Positions 1 to 14,570 of a stretch of 64,000 nt of DNA are shown here, piece by piece. The DNA is taken from contig RCSZ01000004.1 of the NCBI GenBank assembly GCA_014898425.1, positions 1,488,001 to 1,552,000 of the forward strand. Reading direction: 5' to 3'. The stretch is from Botryotinia globosa (taxonomy: Eukaryota; Ascomycota; Leotiomycetes; Helotiales; Sclerotiniaceae). Within the stretch, counting starts at the first letter, position 1, and each line of letters begins with the position of its first letter. The notes beneath the pieces are model-generated. The model did no database searches and was not told the origin of the DNA. It was given only the letters and a program-made list of their open reading frames with translations. Both the position numbers and the translations under genes were made by a program.

Positions 1-432
1 GCTAAAGTCACAGTTGGTGGAGCTGAAATCCAATGCGAAGAAGGGGGGAAAATCCAAATTCACCGCACAGAAAAAATAATTCATGATGGAAGCCAAGCAA
101 CTGCATCGGAATATGGACTTGGACACGGACCTAAATTACTTGATGATCGTGAACGCCGAAGCCGACATGACCGAAGTGACAGTCAATCAGCCCGATCGCG
201 CATGAGATCACAACATTCATACACCCGAGTCTCACCTCGACCTCAAGAGCGGGACAGAGCACCTCGCGAACGTCGTGAGGACTATGAAGCTCGCACTGCC
301 AGGGACTATGAATCTCGCACTGTCAAGGATTATGAATCCCGCAGTGCCAGGGACTATGAATTCCGCAGTGCCAGGGACTATGAATCTCGCAATGCCAAGT
401 GGGAGACTTCACCTACTTCTACTTGGCTTTAA
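1..432 (+). CDS. 3' end of an octad-repeat, charged protein (partial)
   Basis: The frame is open from the first base of the window to a TAA at 430-432, so this is the C-terminal 143 residues of a gene that starts upstream. The visible part is hydrophilic and rich in R, D, E and S. From about nucleotide 280 to 400 it contains five consecutive copies of an eight-residue unit of the form (A/V)(R/K)DYE(S/A/F)R(T/S/N), encoded by 24-bp direct repeats of similar sequence. The end is a short STWL tail. Repeats of this kind are usually intrinsically disordered. I do not recognise the family, and the N-terminal domains that would define a function are outside the window. An internal ATG at 202 exists but the open frame upstream argues against it being the start. 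Confidence 0.7.
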   Translation, partial: AKVTVGGAEIQCEEGGKIQIHRTEKIIHDGSQATASEYGLGHGPKLLDDRERRSRHDRSDSQSARSRMRSQHSYTRVSPRPQERDRAPRERREDYEARTARDYESRTVKDYESRSARDYEFRSARDYESRNAKWETSPTSTWL

Positions 433-1861
433 ATCTTTTACGCATCATATTTTATTTCCTTTGAGCGATTTATTTCTTGAATATTCGATTTAGCGACATG
501 ATTGTTTATGGCGATTTCATATCATTTCTTTTTGGATTCCTTTTTCTTTAAACATCTTTCTTCTATGTGCATATTGTTATGTGGTCATTACTTTCTCCTC
601 TTCTTTGGTTTTTTCAGAAAAGCGGAAAAAGTTTATACCCCAAAAGCACTTGAGAGCACTTTTTCTGTTTGTTTTTCTTTCCTTTTGGTGGAATGGAAAT
701 GTTTCAATATGATGAATGTACGACTTGTATGAGTTATGGTTATGAATCTCTTTTTCATGTCTCTTATCTTCACTTTGGCGATTACCTTTTTTTTGATTTT
801 GGATTGAAAGTGTTGGGATTGGGATGAACTACAGATGCATGCACATTTGCTAGCAATGGCAGCATGTAAGATATGAATTATTGACAGAGATGTTTGTAAG
901 AGTTGGCGTACATGGCTGGTACATGGTCTGTCTGGTATGATATATGAAAAGGATGGAGGGGATGAAAAATGGATGGATGGATTGGGTCTCCTTTAATGTT
1001 AGTGGGAACTCGTCTATCTATCAGTATTGTTTCAGGAACCTTCAGGATTGGATTGATTGATTGATTGTGGATTATAAGCTTTAGGGTAGCTTTAGATAGC
1101 TTTAGGATAGTTTTAAAATATGATACCCCTTTGTATTCCCTAGTCATTGGGTTCTTGCAGTGAAGTTGAACTTGGTGAAGTGACTGTATTGTCAAGTAGA
1201 TACCCCAATGCGAGATTGAGTATTAGTTGTATCTTCTCGGATGCTAGACAAGAAGTATCGCGGCGCTGACTGGAGAAGTCTCTGGAATTTGTCGTTCTTT
1301 TGTATGTGTTCTTTGGGGTTGCGATGCGACGCGATGCGCTCTACTTGGAGCACTCTGTGGGTATTGAGCGCGTGGGGAGGGTGCAAGGGGCGCACGAACG
1401 CGTCTTCTTCCCTCGATGATATAGATACTAGGTAGGTAGATGAGATGAGATCCTAAGGATTCTTTTTCGGTACTCTCTGCTTCTGATGCATTTCAATTGG
1501 GAATTGATTGCTTTGGGATGATTCGATTCAGATCTCCGACGCACGAAGCATGAAAATTCTTATTCTTCCATACTCTTTTGTTCTCAGATTGTTGTGTACC
1601 ATTTTCAACGAGATGAAGTTGATCGATCGTATCTGGTTTGTTTACAGCGCCGATGTGGCATAGCTGCGGGTGGGATACTCAGGATGGGTGGGTAAGATAA
1701 AGATTGATTCCTGTGCATTTTTTGCTTTCGAGATGGGTGGTAGGTTCGTAGCTATTGCTCTGTATATCTCACCCCTAGGAACAATATTCACTCCCCCTTA
1801 CTATCCTCATTTCAATACAGCTCTCAAGTAACTCACTTGTATATCAAAAAAGAAACGAAGA
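433..1861. other. Intergenic region between octad-repeat gene and tRNA-Ser
   Basis: No convincing gene on either strand. It begins with T-rich sequence suitable as a 3' UTR. It holds short simple repeats: GATT repeats near 1050-1070 and three imperfect copies of an AGCTTTAG unit at about 1075-1115. The short open frames here have no recognisable domains or splice structure. Confidence 0.5.
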
Positions 1862-2020
1862 GGCACTATGGCGGAGTGGTTAACGCGACGCCCTGCTACT
1901 AGCTTGGATTTCCTGCTATGTCTCCTTATCGCGGTAGCGGTATTTGATGAGGAGATAGGTTGTACGGCTATCGTACAGGCGTTTCCTTCGGGAGCCAGAG
2001 TTCGAATCTCTGTGGTGTCG
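1862..2020 (+). tRNA. tRNA-Ser(GCT) with a 78-nt intron
   Basis: Seven-bp acceptor stem (1862-1868 with 2013-2019, discriminator G2020), D arm with GCG/CGC stem around GAGTGGTTAA, anticodon stem ACGCC (1888-1892) with GGCGT (1978-1982), anticodon GCT at 1895-1897, a serine-type long variable arm (TCC-TTCG-GGA), and T arm CAGAG-TTCGAAT-CTCTG (1996-2012). The mature RNA is 81 nt, right for a class II serine tRNA reading AGC/AGU. The intron occupies 1899-1976, starting one base after the anticodon as expected for nuclear tRNA introns. It can fold into a hairpin (TCTCCTTATC with GATGAGGAGA) and carries GTAGC, complementary to the anticodon region GCTAC. No CCA is encoded, as usual for eukaryotes. 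A T6 run follows at once. Confidence 0.93.
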
Positions 2021-2024
2021 GATA

Positions 2025-2030
2025 TTTTTT
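2025..2030 (+). terminator. Pol III terminator of tRNA-Ser
   Basis: A run of six T residues begins 5 nt after the discriminator base of the tRNA, with a second T6 run shortly after. This is the standard RNA polymerase III termination signal. Confidence 0.8.
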
Positions 2031-3914
2031 GAGGGTTTTTTGGAAGGGGGAGAGAGGAGGGAGATTGGGTGGTGAGGAAAGGTGAGTGAATGATAATAAA
2101 TGTAGAAGGGTTTTGTTATTATGTAGGAAAGAAAGAGGAGTGCTCAATTCACTCATTACTTTGCTGGGTTTCAATCTTTTATTTTTCTCTTTTTCTCCTT
2201 CCTTTTTTGAGGAGTTGTGCAATTAGTGAGAGTTTTGAGAGGTGTCGCGGCGGTTGTAGGTCTTTCTTTCTGCAGTCCACGTGGTCTTTGATCCGCGAGA
2301 GGTTGAGTCTGGTGGTGGTGCTTTGAAGTTGAGGGTTGGAAAGCATTGGTATTTGGAGTGGTTGTGAGTATAAAGTGGCCATGCAGCGTGGTATATTTAT
2401 TTCACTCGTTGTCTACCTAGGTATGTGGTATTAGATGTAGGTTTTGAGCTTGTAGCACACATGTATCTCCCAGATGGTGAGATTTTTGGAATTCTAAGGA
2501 CTGAGAGAGAGATTTTTGCAATCGATTATATGCGGAACAATGCAAAGAGATGTGTAGCATGCAGTATTGAAAGAATACGCGACGTATGAGTAGAGTGTGT
2601 AATGTAACTAATAAAGAGCGCGACAATCATATGTAGATATTAACCATCAAAAACGTAATCAAGAAGAAGCAAAAGATAATCGAGAACCTACCCCGAGTTC
2701 TCAGTAAATCCGTTTGTAAAACAAATCGAATCTTCATTAGGCGAATATACAACCACCGACTCAATTCGCCATGCAAACCCCCGAAAACAGTACCGAAGAC
2801 CGTCCCGAAGTCGGCACGAAACACAGACGTGCAACCAAATCCTCAACATGTCATCACGAACGTGATCTAGCGAAGCTAATCCGAGGACAATCATCGGGCG
2901 AAAAATCAGATGTGCAACAGTTCTCGGGTGTTGACTGTTGGGGAGCATTAGCTTGAGGATAAATCCCGGGATGGCGTGGAGATGTGTAAGCGTGAGCAGA
3001 TGGGGATACTCGGTGTGTTTGACCTATTAGATGGCTTGGGGGAAGTCAGGAGGATGGGAAAAATGGATTGGGTTGTTGTGATGGGTTTGGGTGGGAGTGG
3101 GTGGGAGTGGGTTGTAGTTGTCTGTGGGATGGAATTTCTACGGAGGGGCTATCTCGTAGTGGGGGTATGGCGGATCTGATCAATCGGCTAATCTTATGTG
3201 GTATCGTGAAGAGGAGAATGATGTAATGAAAAACATGGGGGTTTTGTATTAATATACATGTTCTGCAGTATACATCTAAATGCACGGTTAAGAATGGATG
3301 AGATTCACAAAGAAATGTTTTTAGCGAGGGTTTAGGGGCGGGGTAGGGAATTTGACTTGGCACGTTTAGGGTATCTTTCCAAGAGATTGAAAATTGAATA
3401 ATTCTTATGCAGTAAATGGTGCTCAAGTAAGCAATAAAGGCAGGTGAAGGGCATTCAACAAGAGAGAATGGTAGTAACATTAACTTTCCGGACCTGAGAT
3501 GGAGATATTGTTGTGTTCGTTCACAGTTGAAGAACATACTTGTGGAAATGGCAGGACGTCGGGTGATGTGAATTCGAATGTGAAATTATTAGAGTTGCTA
3601 TGCCTTCTGAAATCCGGTGTTAGTCGAATTGATAAGAGTGCTTCGCGAGTTTGAATGGCTCTTGAAAATTATGTGAATTAGACAAGAATGTGATTGAAAA
3701 TAAACCACTGTTTTTTTTTTCGATGTTTTGAAAGCCTAATTCCATAGCCTGTCTACCAAACATTATCTCATAAGCTATCAGTTTTGAGTCTCTTCCTACA
3801 AGCATGCTTACCGACGACAATTTTTTCCGAAGTTGACATGACCGCAAGCTCCAGACACAACTTACAAGATTTTTGCAGAATCCCCAAATGACTCATTGAT
3901 AGAATGCGCCTGGC
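2031..3914. other. Intergenic region, no gene recognised
   Basis: Nearly 1.9 kb without a supportable gene. The longest open frames (minus strand near 3046-3537 and 3620-3847) are low-complexity, P/S/H-rich or lack any domain, and read like chance translations of G-rich plus-strand sequence. Part of it presumably holds the 3' UTR of the histidine phosphatase gene. Confidence 0.45.
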
Positions 3915-5094
3915 CTATGCTACTTTCAAAGGGGTCTTTCTAGCAATATCATGATCTTTGATTCTCTCAATCGCGATTGGTATCTTACTCGCCTGAGACG
4001 TTATTGGCCCTTGCTTCGATCCAATTATTGGTCGTGCTTTGACGTCCTCAATGTCACCTCCCTCGACTTTTATTGGCGGAGACTCTTCATGAAAAAGCTT
4101 GAATAACGTATCCACGTGAGTCTCACATATTTTCGAAGTTTCCAGTAATTCCTCCTTGATTTTTTTCGAGGTGTTCTTTGCAACGATTTGAATAACCATC
4201 TTGATTTTTACTGCAGGAGCTTTTTCGAAAGATTCAGAATGCTTATGCGTCAAGGTCTCCGCGAGACTTGAAGGGCCCAACGATTCGGGCTGGACCCGAT
4301 CTGATGTCGGTATCATATTTTGATTCAGAAGGTGGCATCTACGATCTTCGAGGGCATTTTTATTCAGAAAGAACCAAGGTTCCCCGGTATCACCAATCAA
4401 ATAGCTGCGGACTTCGCCAGATCGCCAACCTCCTAGATATGAGCTAGATCAGCCTTTGTGTGGTTGATTTGATTTGGCACGCAACTTACCGCTTCTATTA
4501 GTTAGTTCTTTGAGTACACTTCCATGACTGATTATAACGACTTCGACAATGTTGGTAGTCGAACGTAAGCCATTGAGCGCGAGTTTTAAAGCAGGGACGT
4601 TCGATGTCTGACTGTCCGATGCCCATCTACCAGAAGATTTATCATTCCACCCTTCTTCAACTTTATCGAAGTCTGCTTGTTCGCCAAAATGTTTGCATAG
4701 ACCCTCTTTGTCCATTCCTATGCCGTTCGGCGAAGTGTCCCAATTCTGGAGTATTTCCAAAGCTTCAACTTTAACACCTCTAGCTATGGCACTTTGAAAG
4801 CATAAAAGTGCCGTACGGATCGTTCTTGTCATGGGCGAACACCAGATGTGTGTGACATATCTGCTATCCGAGAAATTGTCCGAGAATGTCTGGCAATTCG
4901 AACGGCCTTCTGCAGTTAGATCTGGATCGCGAATAAGAGCGAGCTGATCTGCGCTGAATCCTTTGGCTTTGTGTTCGCCCTAAAAGTGATTCCTTAGATC
5001 TGACCATGTTCTTGTTCCGACTTCTAATATAGAATTTGGGATGCAGAGAAATACTAACCTTTTGATGACGCAACAAGTGTGCTATGACATCCAT
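3915..5094 (-). CDS. Histidine phosphatase (phosphoglycerate mutase-like) family protein
   Basis: Three exons: 5059-5094, 4490-4979 and 3915-4432, joined by GTTAGT..TTTTAG and GTAAGT..CTAG introns, give 347 residues. The N terminus reads MDVIAHLLRHQK then GEHK, a variant of the family's RHG/RH-x-E motif in which Arg-His is the phospho-acceptor. The second motif is W-C-S-P-M-T-R-T-I-R-T-A, matching the SPLxR(T/A)xQTA block. Near the end of exon 2, VIISHGSVLKELT supplies the second catalytic histidine. Exon 3 starts GGWRSGEVRSYL, like the GWxNxEYRSF segment of fungal relatives. The remaining C-terminal ~130 residues are charged and unfamiliar. The substrate cannot be told; related fungal proteins act on phosphosugars or phosphoproteins. 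Divergent from the next gene. Confidence 0.82.
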
Positions 5095-6208
5095 CGCGAA
5101 GTAAATACTACAGGTACGAACTACATTTGAGACGGCGATAAAGGAAGAGATGGAAAGAGAGGGGCAGGATAACTGTTTGAAGATTTTAGGGTGCTTGTGT
5201 AACCGGGGGCTCGTTGACTCAAAAGACTACGTTTTGTATATAACTGGACGACAAACCATCATGAATCCAGGAAAACCCGTTCCATATAAATATGCAACGA
5301 ACCGTTCCCCGGTATCAAGTTTGCGAGTTGAGCCATTGTGAGCCATCATTCGTTGTCGATTGAGCCTTTCAAGCGGGTGGCTGCATTTGGAAGGCTGAGA
5401 TGGAGCACTCAGTCATAGAAATCAAGATTTGATAGAGGAACAACAGGGCTACTTCTGGCGTATATTCATTGAATACTATTGTGTCCTTTTAGGAACTTCC
5501 AGAGAGTGGCAAAAGAGAGGCATGCGCAGTGACTTCAGCACGAGGAAATCTCTGGAAATGATACACTAAGGACATAGAAGGCCTACGACCCATTTCTTTA
5601 AAAACGGTGTACTTTCTTATATATCCCAATTTTACAGATCGAGACCAGATACTTTGGACGGGACAGAGAAAGATTAGACCAAACAGACCATTAGGTTGAC
5701 GATCCACTAGAACTATCAAGCACTTCATCGTCCCACATTCAGCCCCAAACATTTAGACTTTCCTAGTGCTCTCATATATTGTGTGCATATGCACGCAAGG
5801 CCAACTCAAATGGATTTGATGTGACTGATTGTTTTTCTAGATCTTTCATAAGGGCCTAGAAGCGAGAACCACAACCAAAAATAGATTTCAGCACGTGCCT
5901 GGTTGCTGTGTAAACAAACGACAATAACCAGCCTCCCGCTTTTTCCCCAGCCTCGTAATTTATTCCAAGGAACGTGAGTTGGCAATGCTATCCAACACAG
6001 GAACTTTTTGACTGAGTCTTTTAAGTCTTATCGATCTGTTCCGGTAATTTTCTACTTTGTGAAGCTCAATTGACGAATATTTCAATTTACGATAACCCTT
6101 TATCACCGCTGATGGTACGAGGCTGTACTTAGTTGGATGTCGAAGTAAACTTCATCATCTTCGAATATCAACCCAATACACGGCGCTTCTTACGAAAATA
6201 CATCAATC
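5095..6208. other. Divergent intergenic/promoter region
   Basis: About 1.1 kb between the start codons of the histidine phosphatase (-) and the membrane protein (+), so it should hold both promoters and 5' UTRs. An open frame on the minus strand near 5489-5752 has no recognisable features. Nothing else is seen. Confidence 0.5.
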
Positions 6209-7624
6209 ATGCCTGTTATCTCCTCTTACGTCTCCCCTCTCCTCAAACGTGCCGCCGTTGCTTCTTCATCTCCATCTTCCGATATCGTTTCTTCCGCACC
6301 AAACATCATCACCAAAGCGCTCTCCGCACGCGATGTAGTTCCCACAGTTGACCCCTCCAGCGGTGTTACACCTTTCGACACTGTTCCTAACAAATTCGTC
6401 TTCATAGTTATTGGATTGATTGGCGCTGGCTTTGTTATCACTGGTATCTGGTTCTTTTTCATCGCTAAAAATGGTGGATTTGTCTTTCACGAAAATGATT
6501 GGGATGATTATAAGTCTACAGTCTTGAGACGCAAAGGCCCCAATGGTACCACTCTCTCTGGAGCTTCAGAGGCTACAGATCTTGGAGGCGGTAGTATTGT
6601 CCACGGAGAAAAGAAGAGAAGCACATGGGGAAGGAAGAACAAAAAGAGTAAGAGAGGTGGAAGTGGTATGGAGAGATCGAGATACAAGGACTATGATGAG
6701 GAAGAGAGTTCACTCGGTACACAAAGTGAGGTCACTTATAGCGAAATGAGTGAGGTCAATTACCCACGAAAGGAGAAGAAGAATAAGAAGAGCAGACTCC
6801 GCGGTGGTGACTTGGGCGATGTACCTGAATCCGAATACGGCGACGATGTTGCAGACCTTCGAGCATACCGTCATGAGAAACCAGCACGAGTTGGCGGCAT
6901 GAACAGAGAAAGTGAATCTAGTATTTGGGAAGGATCTACAAACCCTGAAGGCTCAACTGTTTCCGATGGACTTATGCAAAACCGCGAAAGATCTCCTGAA
7001 CGTGCTCCCGAGAGGCCAAAGAAGAGTAACAACAAAGATCACTACAAAATTCGAAAGGTTATCGGAACAGTTCAAGGTCCACGTGTTGCTACTTCGACAA
7101 AGGATAATGGTGGAAGCTCGACTTTCTGGAACAGACAGAACACAACCAAAAAGAGTTCAAGACAGGGCGAAGCCGATTCAAGCGTAACGGATGATGAGAG
7201 AATCAAGGCAGAGGCCAAGAAACTTCAAGATAAGGGACGCGCAGCTCAACGTAGAGATTTCAGTTTCCGCGTTGGTGACGATAATAGTTCCGCAGCCGCA
7301 TCTTCCCTCATTTCATCTCGTGAAGCAGCCGCAATAAGAGACCAAGAGCGTCGTGAACGAGAGGCGAGACGTGCTAGGCGCGAGGCTAGAAAGCAAAGCA
7401 GAGATAAATCACATTTGGCTCCACCTGCTTATTCCGCTGCTGAATCGAGTGTCGGTGGAAGCGAGTTGAGCAGTGTGAGAGAGGATAGTGAGGTTAGTGG
7501 GGATACTGGACACAAGAGTTATCCTTGCTTCATTCCGGGCTTGAGTAGTGAGAGAGGTGGAAATGAAACGGATTATACAGAAGATAGAAGGAAGAAGAGA
7601 AACGGGGGATATAGAAGGGAGTAA
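6209..7624 (+). CDS. Single-pass membrane protein with long charged cytoplasmic tail
   Basis: Uninterrupted 471-residue frame. The start ATG at 6209 sits in a good context and is the first in frame. Residues 1-60 are Ser/Ala/Val rich. Residues about 63-86 (FVFIVIGLIGAGFVITGIW and following) form one transmembrane helix, followed by AKNGGFVFHENDWDDYKSTV, LRRKGPNGTTLSG and a gly-rich turn. The remaining ~370 residues are highly charged, with many basic runs (KKNKKSK), Glu/Ser patches and a predicted helical basic stretch near residues 375-400 (REAAAIRDQERREREARR). The arrangement suggests a short extracellular or lumenal N terminus and a disordered cytoplasmic tail. I recognise the membrane-proximal GGF..DWDDYKSTVLRRKGP block as a pattern of conserved fungal proteins of unknown role, possibly the Csi2-like group, but cannot confirm that. 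Confidence 0.75.
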   Translation: MPVISSYVSPLLKRAAVASSSPSSDIVSSAPNIITKALSARDVVPTVDPSSGVTPFDTVPNKFVFIVIGLIGAGFVITGIWFFFIAKNGGFVFHENDWDDYKSTVLRRKGPNGTTLSGASEATDLGGGSIVHGEKKRSTWGRKNKKSKRGGSGMERSRYKDYDEEESSLGTQSEVTYSEMSEVNYPRKEKKNKKSRLRGGDLGDVPESEYGDDVADLRAYRHEKPARVGGMNRESESSIWEGSTNPEGSTVSDGLMQNRERSPERAPERPKKSNNKDHYKIRKVIGTVQGPRVATSTKDNGGSSTFWNRQNTTKKSSRQGEADSSVTDDERIKAEAKKLQDKGRAAQRRDFSFRVGDDNSSAAASSLISSREAAAIRDQERREREARRARREARKQSRDKSHLAPPAYSAAESSVGGSELSSVREDSEVSGDTGHKSYPCFIPGLSSERGGNETDYTEDRRKKRNGGYRRE

Positions 7625-8437
7625 ACGATCTGACGAGTGAGAAATGATCGGGATCCCATGCTTGGACGAATTGGTCTGGATGGATGGAGGTAAATGGAAA
7701 GCAAATATTGGGACGAAATACGATACGATGTTATGTATGCGATGGTTGGATGCACGGATGGTCAGGATTGTGGATATAATGGGGATGAATGATTTCATAA
7801 TGAACCATGGTTTTGCGTTTTTCACAGGGAGGGAGTTTACATTATATGGCCACGGCCTTTCCAGGAATTGTAAGTGTAGAATCACAGTTTTAGACAGCAA
7901 ACATTGGGGTATAGCGAATGAATACAAATGCATATGCACAGATAGGATGTTTTGTTCTCTACTTGACTTCGCTACATTGCGATGTCATCATGCGAGAAAG
8001 GTTTTCCCCCTAACTAAGCTCACCAACTGACACTTTCACATTATTTCTATCAAGTATCTCTCCCCAACAAATCGAATTTCAAGGGAAAACAAACTCCGTA
8101 AACAGAAAACCCGTCAGTGCTCTCTTTGATCAGCATATCTCCTACTCTCGTTGAAAGTAGAAGTATCTCAGCTTCTCCAGTAGTGTGACCCATGCACCAA
8201 AGAGGTTTTGCCGGAGGAAACTCCTTGGTAAGACACTACTCCGATGTATTGGGTTGGGAGAAGTGATGTTTGTTTCTTCATCCGGGTGTTCGTTTTGGAG
8301 TTTTCTCTGCATCTTTGGGGGGAGGTAGCTAGGCAAAGAGAATGATTACTTACCGTTTACTATCATGTCAAGAAGCCGGCGATCGAATATTTTGATGCAA
8401 GAATTTATTATTTGGATTGATTTTTTTGACTTTGAAA
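7625..8437. other. Convergent intergenic region
   Basis: 3' ends of the membrane protein gene (+) and RIO1 (-) face each other here. Open frames on both strands (plus 7644-8030, minus 7409-7939) lack any domain, splice or start-context support and are probably UTR sequence. Confidence 0.5.
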
Positions 8438-10384
8438 CTAGTGCTTATGTTTTGCCGTCGAGCTCACAAGTTTCTTCTTGAGATGTTTGGGAATTTTGTC
8501 TTTTCTCTTTTCACGTTTCTCTTCTTTCACTGCTTTCTTGTGTTCCTATTGTTGGGAAATAGTATTAGCTTCCAATAGATATGACAAGTAGTAAATTAAT
8601 GGAGATAGTCGAGTAATGGTCAGACATAAAGTTCTCGTGATTTGTAATCTGGTCCCAGAAGGGAGGTCATGTTTTGTGGATGGAAATTGGGTCATCATTC
8701 CGTGATAGGGGGGTGTCAAGGGTAAACCGGCGAACAGCAAGACAAATACTTGAAATGGACATACCTTCTTAGCATCTTTATCCTCGAATCTCTTTCCTCT
8801 CGGTGTACCCTTCTCAAATCGCTTCTCGTCGTCGTCATCATCTCCATCCTCTCCATCTTCGTCGCCATCCGCATCTTCATCATCATCACTGGCCTGACTA
8901 GTACCGTCGCCCACTGTATCCTCTGCATCCGCCTCATTGCCCGAAGACATGGGCATTTTATCCGCAGCCAACAAATTTCGATACACGAGGTCGCCTCGTT
9001 CACCCTTTCCTACTTTCTCAGCATCGCGCTCGAAATCGTAGACTTGCTCTAGAGTTTGTGGTATGTATTGTTGACGGTAAACTTCATTCTCTACTTGTCT
9101 TTTGGCGACAGCTTCTTCAGTTTCATCTTCTTCAGGTCTTTCAAGAAGTAGTTTCTCAAGCGCTTCACTGAGTCCTGGCTCCTGGGTTGGTCCATCATGG
9201 AAAGTGATAAATTGGTAAATAGTCTGTTCGGATAAGACTTCGACATTCTTGCGCTTGAAGAAATCGGATACGTTCTTGATATCCATTCGGAGGAATTCCA
9301 ATGAACGAGGATGGTCGTGCTCAACACTTTGAGAAACATCGATAATGAAAAGTTTTTTCTGGTGGTATAATACGTTGTACTCGCTCAAATCTGCGTGAAC
9401 AAGTTTACATGTTTGGTACATTCTTCGCATGAGTCCAATGAGTTGTAGGTAGAGCAATCGATACTGTTCATCGACGTCATCACCAGAGAGCTCTACATCT
9501 CTAAGTCTTGGTGCGGCCCATCCCTTCTTATCACCTAGGAACCCCATAACAAGGACATGTAGACGTAGGTGGACAGGTTCTGGACATGGGATTCCAGCCA
9601 AATGCAGACGTTTTAAATTTCGGAACTCCTTCTCAGCCCAGACTTTGACCATAGCTCTGTTATTTCCTTTATTGTATCCGGATCTGAATCTATGTTCACC
9701 AGTAACATAACGATCACGATCCTTAAAGACCAAGATACTAGTCTTGTAGACCTTAATAGCCCGGTGAGTTGGTTGTGAATCTGCGTCTGTCGAAGGAATT
9801 GACAAGGCCCCATATACGTTGGCTTCCTTACCCGTACTTAAACATCCGTTGACTTCGGAAACAATACCTCTATTGATCATTTGAAGTAAAATCATACGTG
9901 TACGAGGATCCAAAACTTGTTCACTCGTCGCACGATCCGATTTATCTTTTCCATGTGTTTTATGACCTCCATCGAAACTGCCATCCAATCTGATCTTAGC
10001 AGCATGTTTTGACAAACTGGTGATCTGATCATCGACACTTGCCTTGGTATTCGCAGCCGGTCTTTGAGGATTTATTCGAGGGGCACCAGTGGCGGTTGCA
10101 TCATTGAGCTTGCGTTGACGGTTATAAGATTTGGTTAAATCACCGGAAGATGGGTCATAATCGACGTCGTCAACGTATCCGTCATCTTCCTCATCGAATA
10201 AATCATCGTATGCATCGTCTTCGTTATCCGCGGCATATTCTGTATTTTCACCAGAAGTCGGAGTCATTGGAGGGGCATCTGAAGTGGCGGGGTGGGCATA
10301 TCCTCGATTTGGAATGTATGTGTGGGATGGTTCTTGTCCTGCTGCTGCAGACACAGGTGTGGGTATCTCGTTATTATCTGCCAT
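8438..10384 (-). CDS. rio1: RIO1-type atypical serine protein kinase
   Basis: Two exons, 8765-10384 and 8438-8545, separated by a GTATGT..AATAG intron, encode 575 residues. RIO1 is an atypical kinase/ATPase for late maturation of the 40S ribosomal subunit (20S pre-rRNA cleavage) in the cytoplasm. The kinase core shows the RIO P-loop STGKEANVYG (about residue 180), the ATP-binding lysine in AIKVYKTS, the flexible-loop block TGEHRFRSGYNKGNNRAMV, the catalytic loop HADLSEYNVL (about 330) and the metal-binding IIDVSQSVE. The N-terminal 130 residues are acidic (DDLFDEEDDGY), and the tail is acidic then strongly basic (KREKRKDK..KHLKKK), as in yeast Rio1. Ignoring the intron would replace the basic tail with an unrelated hydrophobic one. 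Divergent from SMC3. Confidence 0.95.
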
Positions 10385-10729
10385 CTCTTCAATAAGCAGA
10401 CTAATCTGGTATTGTGTATCGACCTCAGGTGCTTCAAAAAGTGGTGGGTAAAGAATGACTGACTGAAATTATCATGGAGAATTTCTGCCACAGGGCGGTG
10501 AGACGTCACTTTTCTACGCTAAGAATCGCGACCTCGATCGCGTTTCTTGAACTTTCAGCTTGTTGACGCGACAAACTCATTAAAACCTCGATTGAATACT
10601 GATTGTACAGTTGCGCTTGGTGGAACTCTCGCAAGTTATTCAGATTAAGTCGAGATAGTTTCCCCCCTTTGAAGCGCTCTTCATAATCAGCAAGAATAAT
10701 CGTTGCCCCACTGGCGACAAGTGGTCGCG
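10385..10729. promoter_or_regulatory. Bidirectional promoter of rio1 and smc3 with MCB-like sites
   Basis: Only 345 bp separate the two start codons, so both promoters must overlap here. The stretch contains several CGCG cores: TCGCGA at 10526-10531, TCGCGTTT at 10538-10545 and ACGCGAC at 10566-10572, with another TCGCGA overlapping the smc3 start. These resemble MluI cell-cycle box (ACGCGT-type) sites that drive G1/S expression of cohesin genes in yeasts. There is also a GACGTCAC at 10503-10510, CRE-like. Function is inference. Confidence 0.4.

Positions 10730-14570
<3,841 letters not shown>

Noticed and set aside
3046..3537. 163-codon minus-strand frame
   Set aside because: Low-complexity Pro/Ser/His composition opposite a GGGT-rich plus strand; no conserved motif or splice support.
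7644..8030. 128-codon frame after the membrane protein gene
   Set aside because: Lies in the 3' flank of that gene with an overlapping long frame on the other strand; no recognisable features.
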